Source: JAHFTW01 sp038046785 (lineage in GTDB: Archaea; Thermoplasmatota; E2; JACPAO01; JAHFTW01). From it: a stretch of 64,000 bases of DNA. The notes under the pieces are model-generated. The model searched no databases. It had not been told where the DNA came from and was given only the letters and a program-made list of their open reading frames with translations. Made by a program: the position numbers and the translations under genes. This document shows, piece by piece, positions 28,241 to 36,900 of the stretch. Location: NCBI GenBank assembly GCA_038046785.1, contig JBBSVM010000002.1, positions 62,001-126,000 on the forward strand, given 5' to 3'. Numbering within the stretch: position 1 is the first letter of the stretch; every line of letters starts with the position of its first letter.

Positions 28241-29568
28241 CGATCGTAGCCCAAAATGGCCTCGTCGAGGATGTCGCGGATGGTTGGATTGACTCGGCTC
28301 GCCGTGTACAGCGGCAGTGTTGCTCGGCCGGCTTCGCCGACGCGTTCAACCATGGCTCGATCCCTGAGAATGCTCATCATGGCGCTGGCGAGGGCGGCTT
28401 CGTCACCGGCGGGGAAGATGAGGCCGTTGATGCGGTCGGTGACGATCTCGGCGGCGCCGCAACCGGAGGAGATGATGGGGGCGCGTCCGTAGCGCCAGGC
28501 TTCTAATGGCGTCAATCCGAAGCCTTCGATGTCGCTGGTCAGGAGCACCGCGTTCGCGCGGGTGTACGCGGCTGCCAGCAACCCGTCCGGCACCCAGTGC
28601 GCGAAGGTCACCGCGTTGGTCACACCGAGTTCGGCCGTAATCCACTGCAGCTTGTTGCGCCATTCCTCCGATTTGCCCTTGCTGGTCCCGCCGAGCTTGC
28701 TGCTGAACGAGCCGTTGCCGACAAGGACGAGGCGCGTGTCGGGGTTTGCGGTGTGAATCTTGGCGAACGCCCGGATGGCGAGGTCTTGGCGTTTCATGGG
28801 GTCCATGCGGGCCACGAGCAAGAAGACGGTCGTGGTGGGCTTGAGGTTCCATTTGGCTTCGAGTTCGGCCACCTGGTTCGGAGTGGTGTCGGGCCAGTCG
28901 TTGGCTTCGATGTGGGGGTAGACTTGCCGAGCCTTTCCTTTGAAGCCGGCGTCCATGAGGCCTTGCAGGTCGCGGCGGGTGCTGACCATGACGGCGTCGA
29001 AGTCCTCCATCACGCGCAGCATCCAGTTCCTCGTGTAGGGCGGGATTAGCTTGGGGTTGAACGGGACGTGCCAACGTAGAACGCAAGGGGCTGCCAAACC
29101 GAGGAGAGCCCCGACTTGCAGGAGCTGGAAGTCGTGGATGTAGGCGACGTCCAGTTCATCCGCGTGCTCCAGGAGGGCATCTGCGGTGCGCGCATTGAAT
29201 CGGGCATATTGTCGGAAGTCCTCTCCGCTGAAGGGTTGGCTCGGCAGGCCATGGATGTCGGCCCAGAGTTTCTCCTTGCTTCGCCCGTACGACTTGAGCT
29301 CGTCAGCGGGCATGTCGACGTGGCGCAACTGGATGTCGCCCGGAAGGTCGACTTCGGCGGGTGCCCCGGGTTGGAGACTGTACCAGTAGGCGCGCTTCAT
29401 CCAGCCTTGGCTGCGCAGGTTTGCAAGCGTCGGGAGGACCATGCGGCACACGCCGCCTGGGCTCAAGCGGTGCGACGGCAGGTCGGCTCCGGCGGGGCCA
29501 CCTTGGCCTTCGCCGTCGAAGCGCATCAGGGGCGTTTGCGTGCTCACGAGAATGGTGTTTGCTGTCAT
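28237..29568 (-). CDS. GT-B glycosyltransferase resembling trehalose synthases (OtsA/TreT-like)
   Basis: A 443-residue GT-B enzyme. The N-terminal half has a glycine-rich acceptor loop (GGPAGAD, SPGGVCR), LWADIHGL and YIHDFQLLQVGALL, which resemble the WPLFHY and HDYHL elements of trehalose-6-phosphate synthases. The C-terminal half has VARMDPMKRQDLAI and SDIEGFGLTPLEAW, the nucleotide-sugar site of family 4 enzymes. The ATG overlaps the phosphatase stop by four bases. Synthase plus phosphatase is the standard two-step route to trehalose, glucosylglycerol or mannosylglycerate, so a compatible solute is the likely product. Which sugar and acceptor are used cannot be decided here. Confidence 0.7.
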   Translation of the reverse strand: MTANTILVSTQTPLMRFDGEGQGGPAGADLPSHRLSPGGVCRMVLPTLANLRSQGWMKRAYWYSLQPGAPAEVDLPGDIQLRHVDMPADELKSYGRSKEKLWADIHGLPSQPFSGEDFRQYARFNARTADALLEHADELDVAYIHDFQLLQVGALLGLAAPCVLRWHVPFNPKLIPPYTRNWMLRVMEDFDAVMVSTRRDLQGLMDAGFKGKARQVYPHIEANDWPDTTPNQVAELEAKWNLKPTTTVFLLVARMDPMKRQDLAIRAFAKIHTANPDTRLVLVGNGSFSSKLGGTSKGKSEEWRNKLQWITAELGVTNAVTFAHWVPDGLLAAAYTRANAVLLTSDIEGFGLTPLEAWRYGRAPIISSGCGAAEIVTDRINGLIFPAGDEAALASAMMSILRDRAMVERVGEAGRATLPLYTASRVNPTIRDILDEAILGYDR

Positions 29569-30287
29569 GGTAGGGTTGGTGGGTTGAGGATGGATGCCCA
29601 ATCGCCACGCAGGAGCCGGTTTGCGGCTGCGACGACGGCGGCGGGGCCAGATTCGGGAAGGACCTCGTCCGCGATGTCGCGGAGGGCCGGGCTGGCATTG
29701 GCAGGCGCCAAGCCAACGGTGGCGCGGTCCAATAGGGGAATGTCGTTCTCGCCGTCGCCGATGGCCACGATGGGTGTCGCGCGGTTGCCGAGGCTTGATA
29801 GGGCCCCGTCGAGCCCGACGCCTTTGTCGACCCGGGGGGGCAGGATGTCGAGGTGGTCGACGTTGGGCTGGATGGAACATTCGCCGACGAGGGCGCGAAC
29901 CTGGGCTTCGTGTTCGCGCGCAACGGAGAAGGAGTAGCTCCGTTCTGAGATGGACAGGCCGGCATCCTTGCAGGCTTGGGTAGCATGCGCCAATTCCTGG
30001 CCGATGTTGAGGTAAGTCAGAGAGTTGAGCGGGCCGAAAAGGGCCCCGCCTTCGATGACGAAGGCGTCGAAGGATTCCGGTCCAATCCCTTGGGCTAGAA
30101 TGTCTTCGGCGGGTCGTCCGGTTGCGAGGATGCAACGGATTCCCGCTTCCCGAAGCTTGGAGATGGCGTTCATGGCGGCCGGGTCGGGGCCTTTGCCTGG
30201 CTCCGCGAGCGTGCGGTCGTAATCTGTGGCGAAGATGGGCGCAATCTTCCACATGGCTGGCGCTGGGGCAACGGTTGGTTCGGGCAT
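29565..30287 (-). CDS. HAD-superfamily sugar-phosphate phosphatase (SPP/OtsB-like)
   Basis: A 240-residue Mg-dependent phosphatase. Motif I is DYDRTL (nucleophile Asp and acid/base Asp in DxDxT), motif II is the Thr in LATGRP, Lys lies in RVDKGVGLDG and motif IV is GDGENDIPLL; the Cof-type cap sits between motifs II and III. These match sucrose-, trehalose- and mannosyl-3-phosphoglycerate phosphatases. It is sandwiched between a small membrane protein (two-base gap) and the glycosyltransferase (four-base overlap), so it most likely dephosphorylates that enzyme's product. The ATG at 30287 gives the expected N-terminus. Confidence 0.8.
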   Translation of the reverse strand: MPEPTVAPAPAMWKIAPIFATDYDRTLAEPGKGPDPAAMNAISKLREAGIRCILATGRPAEDILAQGIGPESFDAFVIEGGALFGPLNSLTYLNIGQELAHATQACKDAGLSISERSYSFSVAREHEAQVRALVGECSIQPNVDHLDILPPRVDKGVGLDGALSSLGNRATPIVAIGDGENDIPLLDRATVGLAPANASPALRDIADEVLPESGPAAVVAAANRLLRGDWASILNPPTLP

Positions 30288-30289
30288 GG

Positions 30290-30502
30290 TTACAGCTTCG
30301 CGACGGTGAGTGTCTTGGTGGAGGAGACGTCCGGGGTCGTTCGGATGTTGCTGACGATGGCGCGGGCAAGGGCGTCCGGTTCGTGGCGCCGGAGGCCCTC
30401 GAAGACTAGGATGCCGAGGATTGCAAGAACACAAGCGAATCCGACAAGCGTTCGACGCCATTGCAGCTTTCGCAAGTGGGTCGAACGTTTTGCCTGTGGC
30501 AT
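30290..30502 (-). CDS. small single-helix membrane protein heading the solute operon
   Basis: A 70-residue protein: a basic N-terminus (MPQAKRSTHLRKLQWRR), one hydrophobic helix (LVGFACVLAILGILVFEGL) and a hydrophilic C-terminal part. No family is recognised. Its stop is two bases before the phosphatase start, which argues for a real coding gene in the same transcript. An in-frame GTG at 30514 would add four residues. The helix orientation by the positive-inside rule puts the C-terminus outside. Confidence 0.5.
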   Translation of the reverse strand: MPQAKRSTHLRKLQWRRTLVGFACVLAILGILVFEGLRRHEPDALARAIVSNIRTTPDVSSTKTLTVAKL

Positions 30503-30521
30503 ACCAAGCCCCACTTTCTAG

Positions 30522-30554
30522 GTGAACAAGACCCCATTGGGTGGACATGTTCAC
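30522..30554. promoter_or_regulatory. inverted repeat upstream of the solute operon
   Basis: GTGAACA (30522-30528) and TGTTCAC (30548-30554) are perfect complements separated by 19 bases, just upstream of the operon starting at 30502. It could be an operator. The remaining gap to 30707 holds only a possible AT-rich element (GCGAATAATCC, about 30613-30623). Confidence 0.4.
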
Positions 30555-30707
30555 AATCCCCACGATTGCCGATGCTGACGTCGCTCATCGTCGCACGATT
30601 TGCGCGGTTGCGCGAATAATCCAGGAAGAGCCGGCTCAGTTTGGGGTGCCTTTGCCTGTCTCGGAGGCAACCGGCGCGGCTGAATACGGGCCGGCAATCT
30701 CGCGTGT

Positions 30708-32009
30708 GTGAGCGTCGGCGCCGGCCCCATCCTGCTGGACATCGCCATCATCGTCTTGGCCGCCAAGGTCGCCGGCGAGCTGTTCGAGCGGCTGCGCCAA
30801 CCGGCCGTTGTCGGCGAACTCCTCATCGGCGCCCTCCTCAGCGCATCCCTGCTCGGCCCCCACCTCGGACTGCCCGACCTGTCGGCCGCCGGTGAGAGCG
30901 CCGACCGAGCCTTCGTCGAAACCCTGGCGGCGCTGGGCGCCATCATCCTGCTGTTCCAGGTTGGCCTGGAAAGCGATGCCAAGAAGCTCGGCAAGGTCGG
31001 CGCCAGCAGCCTCCTCGTGGCCGTCATCGGTGTCGTCGTGAGCTTCGCGTTCGGCTACGGTTCAAGCGTCGTGCTCGCGGACCTCTGGCCGAGTTGGCAT
31101 GCCGCCGATGCGTCTCTGCCACCGCACTTGCTGCACCTCTTCGTCGGGGCGGCGCTCACCGCCACGAGTGTTGGCATCACCGCCCGCGTCCTGGCCGACA
31201 TGAAGCGGCTGCAGACGGCCGAAGCCCGCACCATCCTCGGCGCCGCCGTCCTCGACGACGTGGCCGGCCTCATCATCCTCGCCATCGTCGCCGCCCTCAT
31301 CACAGGCTCGGGAACCGGGCAATCCATTGGCCTCCTCGAGGTCGCCCGCATCGCCGGCACCGCCATCCTGTTCCTGACCGTCGCCGTGGTCGGCGGCCTG
31401 CGCGTGGTGCCGCGCGCCTACGATGCGCTCGTCGCGCGCGTTCGCATCGCAGGTTTCCCGGTCGCCCTCGCCTTCGGGTTCGCACTGCTGATGTCGTACG
31501 CGGCAAGCGTCGCCGGATTGGCCGACATCGTCGGCGCCTTTGCCGCGGGCCTGCTCTTGGCCCAGACCCGGCAGGCGCACGCCCTCTTCACATCCATCCA
31601 ACCCATCGGAGCCATCCTCGTCGGCTTCTTTTTCGTCACCATCGGGATGCAGATGGACTTCCGTGCCTTCGGCGGCGACGCCCTCGGGATCCTTCTCGTC
31701 GGGATTGCCTTGGCCGCTGTCGCGGTTGTGGCCAAGCTGGCGTGCGGGCTCGGCGTCGTCCGCAAGCAAGCGCGCCGTTGGCCCGTGGCCGTCGGCATGG
31801 TGCCACGCGGCGAGGTCGGACTCATCTTCGCCAGCCTGGGACTTGCCACCGGCCTGCTTGGCCCCACCCTCTACGCCACCATGGTGCTGGTCATGCTTCT
31901 CACGACCTTCGTCACGCCGCTCTGGTTGATGCAGCTCACGGGACACTTCACGCCAGACCTGGGCGCCTCGGAGGGCGAATCGGAGCGGACGCGCCCTCCG
32001 GAAGCTTAG
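30708..32009 (+). CDS. cation:proton antiporter, CPA2 family
   Basis: A 433-residue antiporter with about twelve helices. RQPAVVGELLIGALL near the start and the paired aspartates in AAVLDDVAGLI are the ion-binding signature of electrogenic CPA2 members (NapA-like). The TATSVGITARVLAD and PRGEVGLIFASLGL motifs also fit. There is no C-terminal TrkA-N/RCK domain, so it is not a full KefB-type K+ efflux system. The start is GTG. It is followed 23 bp downstream by another ion transporter. Likely role: Na+ or K+ extrusion and pH homeostasis. Confidence 0.87.
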   Translation: MSVGAGPILLDIAIIVLAAKVAGELFERLRQPAVVGELLIGALLSASLLGPHLGLPDLSAAGESADRAFVETLAALGAIILLFQVGLESDAKKLGKVGASSLLVAVIGVVVSFAFGYGSSVVLADLWPSWHAADASLPPHLLHLFVGAALTATSVGITARVLADMKRLQTAEARTILGAAVLDDVAGLIILAIVAALITGSGTGQSIGLLEVARIAGTAILFLTVAVVGGLRVVPRAYDALVARVRIAGFPVALAFGFALLMSYAASVAGLADIVGAFAAGLLLAQTRQAHALFTSIQPIGAILVGFFFVTIGMQMDFRAFGGDALGILLVGIALAAVAVVAKLACGLGVVRKQARRWPVAVGMVPRGEVGLIFASLGLATGLLGPTLYATMVLVMLLTTFVTPLWLMQLTGHFTPDLGASEGESERTRPPEA

Positions 32010-32032
32010 AAAGACGGGATGCGCACCTGCGA

Positions 32033-33226
32033 GTGGTGCCGCTGCAACATCTTGCCCCTGCGGCCGCCGCGGCGGTCTTTGCGGCGACGTTTACACTCTT
32101 GGCGATGGGGCGCCTGGGCAAGTGGCCGGTGCCGCGCGGCGCTGCTGCGCTCGGAGGCGGGCTGCTCACCGCGCTGCTGCTCGGCGTCGGCTGGAGTGCC
32201 ATCGACTTGCAGGTCATCCTCCTCATTGTCGGCCTCATGGCCTTCGCGTCCCTTGCTGAGGAAGCCGGGGCGTTCGCGGGCCTGCGACGAACCCTCGACC
32301 GCTTGCCACCGCGACTGGCGCTGTGGATCTGCCTCCTCATCACCGCCCTCGCCAGCGCCGCCCTTCTCAACGATGCCGCCATCGTCGTGCTGGTCCCCTA
32401 CTTGATTCCGGAACTGCGCCGCCTCGGTTTGGACCCAGCCGTCTCCGTCATCCTCATGGCGGTCGCCGCGAACCTGGGCTCCTTGCTCACGCCGTTCGGG
32501 AACCCGCAAAACGCCGTCCTCGCGCAGGCCGCGCATCTCTCCCTTGTTGACTTCCTGGTGGCCCAAGCGCTCCCGGTCGCGTTTGGTTTGGCACTGCTGG
32601 GAATCGCTGCGTGGCGCGCCCGGGTGGAACCGGGGCAGGAGCCACCTGTTGCTCCCCTGCGGCCGCGCGGCCGTGCCTGGCTCCTGGCCTGCTTTGCGCT
32701 GTTCATCGGTTTGGCGGCCTGGCCGGACCGCCCCATCGGGCTTGGAACGACGGCCGCCGCATCCGCCGCTTTGGCGTGGCTCGGGCTGCGTCCCATCCTT
32801 CTGCGCGATGCCGACCGCGCCGTTGTCCGCTCCTTGGACTGGAACGTCATCGCGCTGTTCGTCGGACTCTATCTGCTCACCGGTGGTCTCAGCCAGTGGG
32901 CTCCGCAACCGGACCTCTCCGTCTTGCTCGATGACCCGGTGCGCGCCGCGGCAGGCGTGACCGCGCTCAGCAACACGATTGGCAACGTCCCGGCGGTTCT
33001 CACGCTCCTGCGCATCGACGAAACGTGGTCGATTGCCCACGCCATGTTCCTCGTCAGCGTGAGTACCCTGGGTGGCGCGCTCTTCCTGACGGGGTCGGCG
33101 GCCAGCCTCCTCGCAGCCGATCAAGCGCGTCGCCACGGCATCAGCATTCGTTTCGTGCCCTTCCTGCGCCATGCGGCGCCGTGGACCCTGCCCGTCCTGG
33201 TTCTCGCGGCCTGGCTCCACTGGTAG
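32033..33226 (+). CDS. ArsB/NhaD-superfamily ion permease
   Basis: A 397-residue membrane protein of the ion transporter superfamily. Two related hairpin motifs are visible: NDAAIVVLVPYLIPEL with LTPFGNPQNAVL in the first half and SNTIGNVPAVLTLL with GSAASLLAADQA in the second. These discontinuous-helix signatures occur in ArsB arsenite pumps, NhaD antiporters and dicarboxylate carriers; the substrate cannot be assigned. The start is uncertain: tandem GTG codons at 32033 and 32036 precede the first helix, whereas an ATG at 32105 would remove part of it. It follows the CPA2 gene closely and is convergent with a TauE-like gene. Confidence 0.78.
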   Translation: MVPLQHLAPAAAAAVFAATFTLLAMGRLGKWPVPRGAAALGGGLLTALLLGVGWSAIDLQVILLIVGLMAFASLAEEAGAFAGLRRTLDRLPPRLALWICLLITALASAALLNDAAIVVLVPYLIPELRRLGLDPAVSVILMAVAANLGSLLTPFGNPQNAVLAQAAHLSLVDFLVAQALPVAFGLALLGIAAWRARVEPGQEPPVAPLRPRGRAWLLACFALFIGLAAWPDRPIGLGTTAAASAALAWLGLRPILLRDADRAVVRSLDWNVIALFVGLYLLTGGLSQWAPQPDLSVLLDDPVRAAAGVTALSNTIGNVPAVLTLLRIDETWSIAHAMFLVSVSTLGGALFLTGSAASLLAADQARRHGISIRFVPFLRHAAPWTLPVLVLAAWLHW

Positions 33227-33233
33227 GCGACCG

Positions 33234-34016
33234 TCAGACCAGTCCAGCGGCCACGAGTCCGCCCACCACGACGAGAAGGGCACCGACGAAGAGGCGCAAA
33301 CTCTCCATGGTGACTTTGGGCAGGAGCCGTGCGCCGAGGACGGCTCCCAGGCCGGCCATGACGATGGCGCCAGCGATGAGGCCCCAACCGCCGGCCGCCG
33401 TGATGGCGTCGGCGTTGCGGGCGTAGCGGGTGGAATAGACGGCGAGTCGGCTCCCATCGACCAGGATGGCGCACAGCGTGCCGGTGGCGATGAACGCCTT
33501 GGCGTCGAGCCCCAGCTTGCCCAGGAAGATGGACCGCAGCGCACCTTGGTGGCCGGAAAGGCCGCCGAAGAATCCGGAAAGGAGGCCACCCGGCACAAGG
33601 AAGCGCGAGTGGACCGTGAGTTTGCGAAGAGCTGGAAGAAGATCGAAGAGGGCGAACACGATGATGAGCAACCCCAGGACGAGGCCCAGCGCCGTCACGG
33701 AGCGTGTCCCCGACAGTTCGTACGTCCACAAGGCATCCGGTTTCAGGGCGAACAGCAAACTGCCGCCGACCAAGGCGGCCAGAGCCGCCGGGAGGCCGAA
33801 GCGCCAGACCGTGGCCCAGTCGGCCCCGCGCCCGACCAGAAATACCTTCGAGACGTTGTTGGCCAGGTGAACGAAGGCTGTGGCGGCAATGGCCACGTCC
33901 AAAGGGAACACCAACGCGAATGCGGGCAAGAGGAGGGTTCCCAAACCGAAGCCGGAAAACAGCGTCAGGGTGCTGGCCACCAAGGCGATGGCCAGCACAA
34001 GCAGGACCTCAAGCAA
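33234..34016 (-). CDS. TauE/SafE-family sulfite/anion exporter
   Basis: A 260-residue protein with about eight helices. The repeated half-signature is seen as LFSGFGLGTLLLPAFALVFP near the N-terminus and GGLLSGFFGGLSGHQGALR in the second half, the family hallmark. Members export sulfite, sulfoacetate or similar organosulfur anions; none can be singled out. The predicted start is TTG, with GTG alternatives a few codons later. It is convergent with the ArsB/NhaD-like permease (7 bp between stops) and divergent from herA. The 197-bp gap to herA contains a short palindrome ATCCGTATCGGAT (34148-34160). Confidence 0.83.
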   Translation of the reverse strand: MLEVLLVLAIALVASTLTLFSGFGLGTLLLPAFALVFPLDVAIAATAFVHLANNVSKVFLVGRGADWATVWRFGLPAALAALVGGSLLFALKPDALWTYELSGTRSVTALGLVLGLLIIVFALFDLLPALRKLTVHSRFLVPGGLLSGFFGGLSGHQGALRSIFLGKLGLDAKAFIATGTLCAILVDGSRLAVYSTRYARNADAITAAGGWGLIAGAIVMAGLGAVLGARLLPKVTMESLRLFVGALLVVVGGLVAAGLV

Positions 34017-34213
34017 CAGGGCTCGCGAGGTCGCCGCGCCTTAACAAGCCACCACGACGCCATGCGCCCGGCAGAGCAAGCAAGAGAAAACGGCAGAATG
34101 GCGACGGTGCGCGCCGCATTCGCAGGCGCCTCCCGTTCAGAACTCCATCCGTATCGGATGGTTCACATTCCTCCCCGAACCCTTCATCACCGGTCCGGGG
34201 TTCCCAGGAGGGG

Positions 34214-35776
34214 ATGCCGGGAGCCATCGGTCGCATCACGGGACGCAGCGTCACCGAACTGCGCGTGCGCGTCGGCCCCGACGAGCCGGTCCGCCTCGGA
34301 GAAATCCTCCTTACCCACCCCGCCAAGGGGCCTGCGTACTACCTGCGCGTCGTGGATTTGGAATATGGCGCCGACGCCCGCGATGGCGACTGGGAGGAGC
34401 GCACGGCTGGCGCACTTCTTGCCGAGCCCAAAGGCGAACCGCTGATTCTCTTCGACCGCGAAGAGCGGCTCTACCAGGTCGCCGTCGCCGCCCCGCTCGG
34501 GCACCTTCTCGGGACGACGTTCCGCAAGCCGAAGAGCCTGCCTGCCCTCTTCGAAGAGGTGCGCCGTCCGGAGCGCGGTGACTTCTCTTTCCTCGCCCCG
34601 CGGCCGAACGATTTGGAGTTGGGTTTCCTGCGCAGCGGCGACGAACCGCTGCCCGACCGCATCGGCCTCGACCCCGCCGCCTTGGCGCAGCACGTTGGCA
34701 TCTTCGCCACCACCGGCATGGGCAAATCGAACCTGCTCAAGGTCATCGCTGGCTCCTGCCTCGACTCCGGCAAGGTCGGGCTGCTTCTGCTCGACCCGCA
34801 CGGCGAGTACGCCGACGGCGGCGCCGCGACTCACCGCGACGGCCGCCCGCTCAAGGGGCTGCTGCACCACCCGCGCGGCGACCGGCTCGAAGTCTACACC
34901 AGCCGCCCCATCCTTGGGTTCGCGGGCCGCGTCCGCGAACTTGCCGTCTCCGCCGCCGAAATCACCGCCGCCGATTTCGCCAATGTGTACCATGTCAGCG
35001 AAGCCCAAGAGGAAGCGCTCTGGGCCATCTCGGCCCGTTTCGGCAAAGGCTGGGTGCAGGAGCTGGAGCGGCTCGACGCCGAACAGATGGACCGCGCGCT
35101 TGGCGCCGGCAAGTTCCACCCGGGCACCCTCAACGTCCTGAAGCGGCGCGCCGAGCAGGTGCTGAAGCAGGGGGTCATCCACCGCGACGCCGCCCTCAGC
35201 ACGACAAAGGCCATCTTGAGCAGCCTGGAGACGGGCAAGGTTGTGCTGGTGGATACCTCCGGCCTGCACCCAAGTGAGGAACTCCTGGTGAGCGCGGTGC
35301 TGGCACGCAGCCTGCTGGAGCGCTACCGCGATGCTGCCCGCGACCCTGCCCACTTCCGCACCTTGCCGCCCGCCTGCGTCATCCTCGAGGAGGCGCAGCG
35401 CGTCCTCAACGCCCGCGGCGGTTCCGGCAACGTCTTCGCTCAGATTGCCCGCGAGGGGCGCAAATTCAAGGTCGGTCTTGGCGCGGTGACGCAGCAGCCC
35501 CGCCTCATCCAGGACGAACTGCTCAGCCAGTTCAACACGCTGCTCATCTTGGGACTCGCTGACCCCACCGACCGTGATCGCGTCAAGGCGGGCGCTCGGC
35601 AGGACCTCTCGCAGGTGGCGAAGGAGATTCAGATGCTGGAGCCGGGCGAGGCGATTCTTACGACGCCGGGCGCCCCGTTCGCGTTGCCGCTCAAAGCGCA
35701 CCTGTACGAGGAGCGCATCCTGGAGAGCCAAGCCGTCGTCGGCTCCCCCGTGCGCGCCGACGCCGGATTCTACTGA
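34214..35776 (+). CDS. herA: HerA-type DNA translocase/helicase
   Basis: A 520-residue hexameric ATPase of the FtsK-HerA group that works with Mre11-Rad50 and NurA in end resection of double-strand breaks. An N-terminal HAS-barrel (residues 1-100: GRITGRSVTELRVRVGP, RLGEILL) precedes the ATPase with Walker A TTGMGKSN (K171), Walker B CVILEEAQRVL and LGAVTQQPRLI as sensor region. The start ATG at 34214 is preceded by GGAGGGG. It is first in an operon with mre11 (8-bp gap) and rad50. The usual fourth member, nurA, is absent here and appears at 63532, on the other strand. Confidence 0.93.
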   Translation: MPGAIGRITGRSVTELRVRVGPDEPVRLGEILLTHPAKGPAYYLRVVDLEYGADARDGDWEERTAGALLAEPKGEPLILFDREERLYQVAVAAPLGHLLGTTFRKPKSLPALFEEVRRPERGDFSFLAPRPNDLELGFLRSGDEPLPDRIGLDPAALAQHVGIFATTGMGKSNLLKVIAGSCLDSGKVGLLLLDPHGEYADGGAATHRDGRPLKGLLHHPRGDRLEVYTSRPILGFAGRVRELAVSAAEITAADFANVYHVSEAQEEALWAISARFGKGWVQELERLDAEQMDRALGAGKFHPGTLNVLKRRAEQVLKQGVIHRDAALSTTKAILSSLETGKVVLVDTSGLHPSEELLVSAVLARSLLERYRDAARDPAHFRTLPPACVILEEAQRVLNARGGSGNVFAQIAREGRKFKVGLGAVTQQPRLIQDELLSQFNTLLILGLADPTDRDRVKAGARQDLSQVAKEIQMLEPGEAILTTPGAPFALPLKAHLYEERILESQAVVGSPVRADAGFY

Positions 35777-35784
35777 GGTGCACC

Positions 35785-36900
35785 GTGGTCCGTCTTTTCC
35801 ACTTCAGCGACACCCACCTCGGCCACGCGCAGTACAACCGCACCGACCCCTCCGGACTCAACCAGCGCGAAGTGGACCTCGCCGTCGCTTTCTCCAGCGT
35901 CATTGACTTTGCCCTCGCAGAACGGCCCGACGTTGTCCTTCATGCTGGCGACCTCTTCGACGGGGTGCGGCCAGGCAATCGCCCGCTTGCTGTCGCGATG
36001 GAGGGGTTCCTGAAACTGAGCCGGGCCGGCATCCCGACCGTCGTCATCGCCGGCAACCATGAGCATCCAAGACTTCGCGAGACCGGCTCGCCGTTCCGGC
36101 TCTTCGAGCACCTGCCCAACATCCATGTCGTCTACAAGGGACGGCGCGAGACGGTCGAGCTGGCGCTCAAAGGCAAAACCGTGCGCGTCCACGCCGTCCC
36201 GCAATGCGCTGACAACGCGACCTTGGCGCGTGAAGTGACTGAGGCGCCCACAGCCGCCGCAGGCTTCGACATTCTGGTGGCGCACGGCGCCGTGCCGAGC
36301 CTTCCCGCCTTCTCGCACGCCGAGTTCAACGAGCAGACGCTGGATGCCGGATGGTTCGCCCCGTTCGATTACGTCGCCCTTGGCCACTACCACGGGGTCC
36401 AGCAAGTGGCGCAAAACGCCTGGTACTGCGGCGCCCCTGAGCGGGTCAGCATCGCGGAGGCGGCGCAGCAGAAAGGGTTCCTCGATGTCACACTCGATGG
36501 AGAGGTCGCCAAGACGACGTTCCGGCCACTGGCGGGCCGCCCCTACGACGACATCACACCGATCGACTGCGCAGGTCTCGACTCGGCCCAGGTCAAGCAG
36601 GCCGCCCTTGCCGCGCTGGAAGACGTCGCCCCAGGCGCCGTCGCCCGCCTGCGCCTCACCCAACTCGACGCCAGTCTGCGCGGTCTCATCGACCTGCGCG
36701 CCATTCGGCAAGCGGGAGAACGGGCACTCCATCTTGACGTCCGTTTGGAGTGGGCCGATCGGGCCGATCAAGCCGCAGGCGCCACCACGCTGCTCGGCCT
36801 CGGCGAGGAGTGGGCAGGGTTCCTCGCGGCGCAAGAGCTCGCGGGTCTCGACCGCGCCGCGCTGGACCGGCTCGCCAGGACGGTCCTGGAGGCGCCATGA
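35785..36900 (+). CDS. mre11: DNA double-strand-break repair nuclease Mre11
   Basis: A 371-residue Mn-dependent exo/endonuclease. The five phosphoesterase motifs are present: FSDTHLG (residues 7-13), HAGDLFD, GNHE, VAHGAVPS and GHYHG. The C-terminal capping part is short and ends in a helix-rich segment for Rad50 binding. The GTG start is eight bases after herA, and the stop overlaps the rad50 ATG by four bases, so the stoichiometric complex partners are coupled. It processes DNA ends with Rad50 before strand resection. Confidence 0.93.
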   Translation: MVRLFHFSDTHLGHAQYNRTDPSGLNQREVDLAVAFSSVIDFALAERPDVVLHAGDLFDGVRPGNRPLAVAMEGFLKLSRAGIPTVVIAGNHEHPRLRETGSPFRLFEHLPNIHVVYKGRRETVELALKGKTVRVHAVPQCADNATLAREVTEAPTAAAGFDILVAHGAVPSLPAFSHAEFNEQTLDAGWFAPFDYVALGHYHGVQQVAQNAWYCGAPERVSIAEAAQQKGFLDVTLDGEVAKTTFRPLAGRPYDDITPIDCAGLDSAQVKQAALAALEDVAPGAVARLRLTQLDASLRGLIDLRAIRQAGERALHLDVRLEWADRADQAAGATTLLGLGEEWAGFLAAQELAGLDRAALDRLARTVLEAP

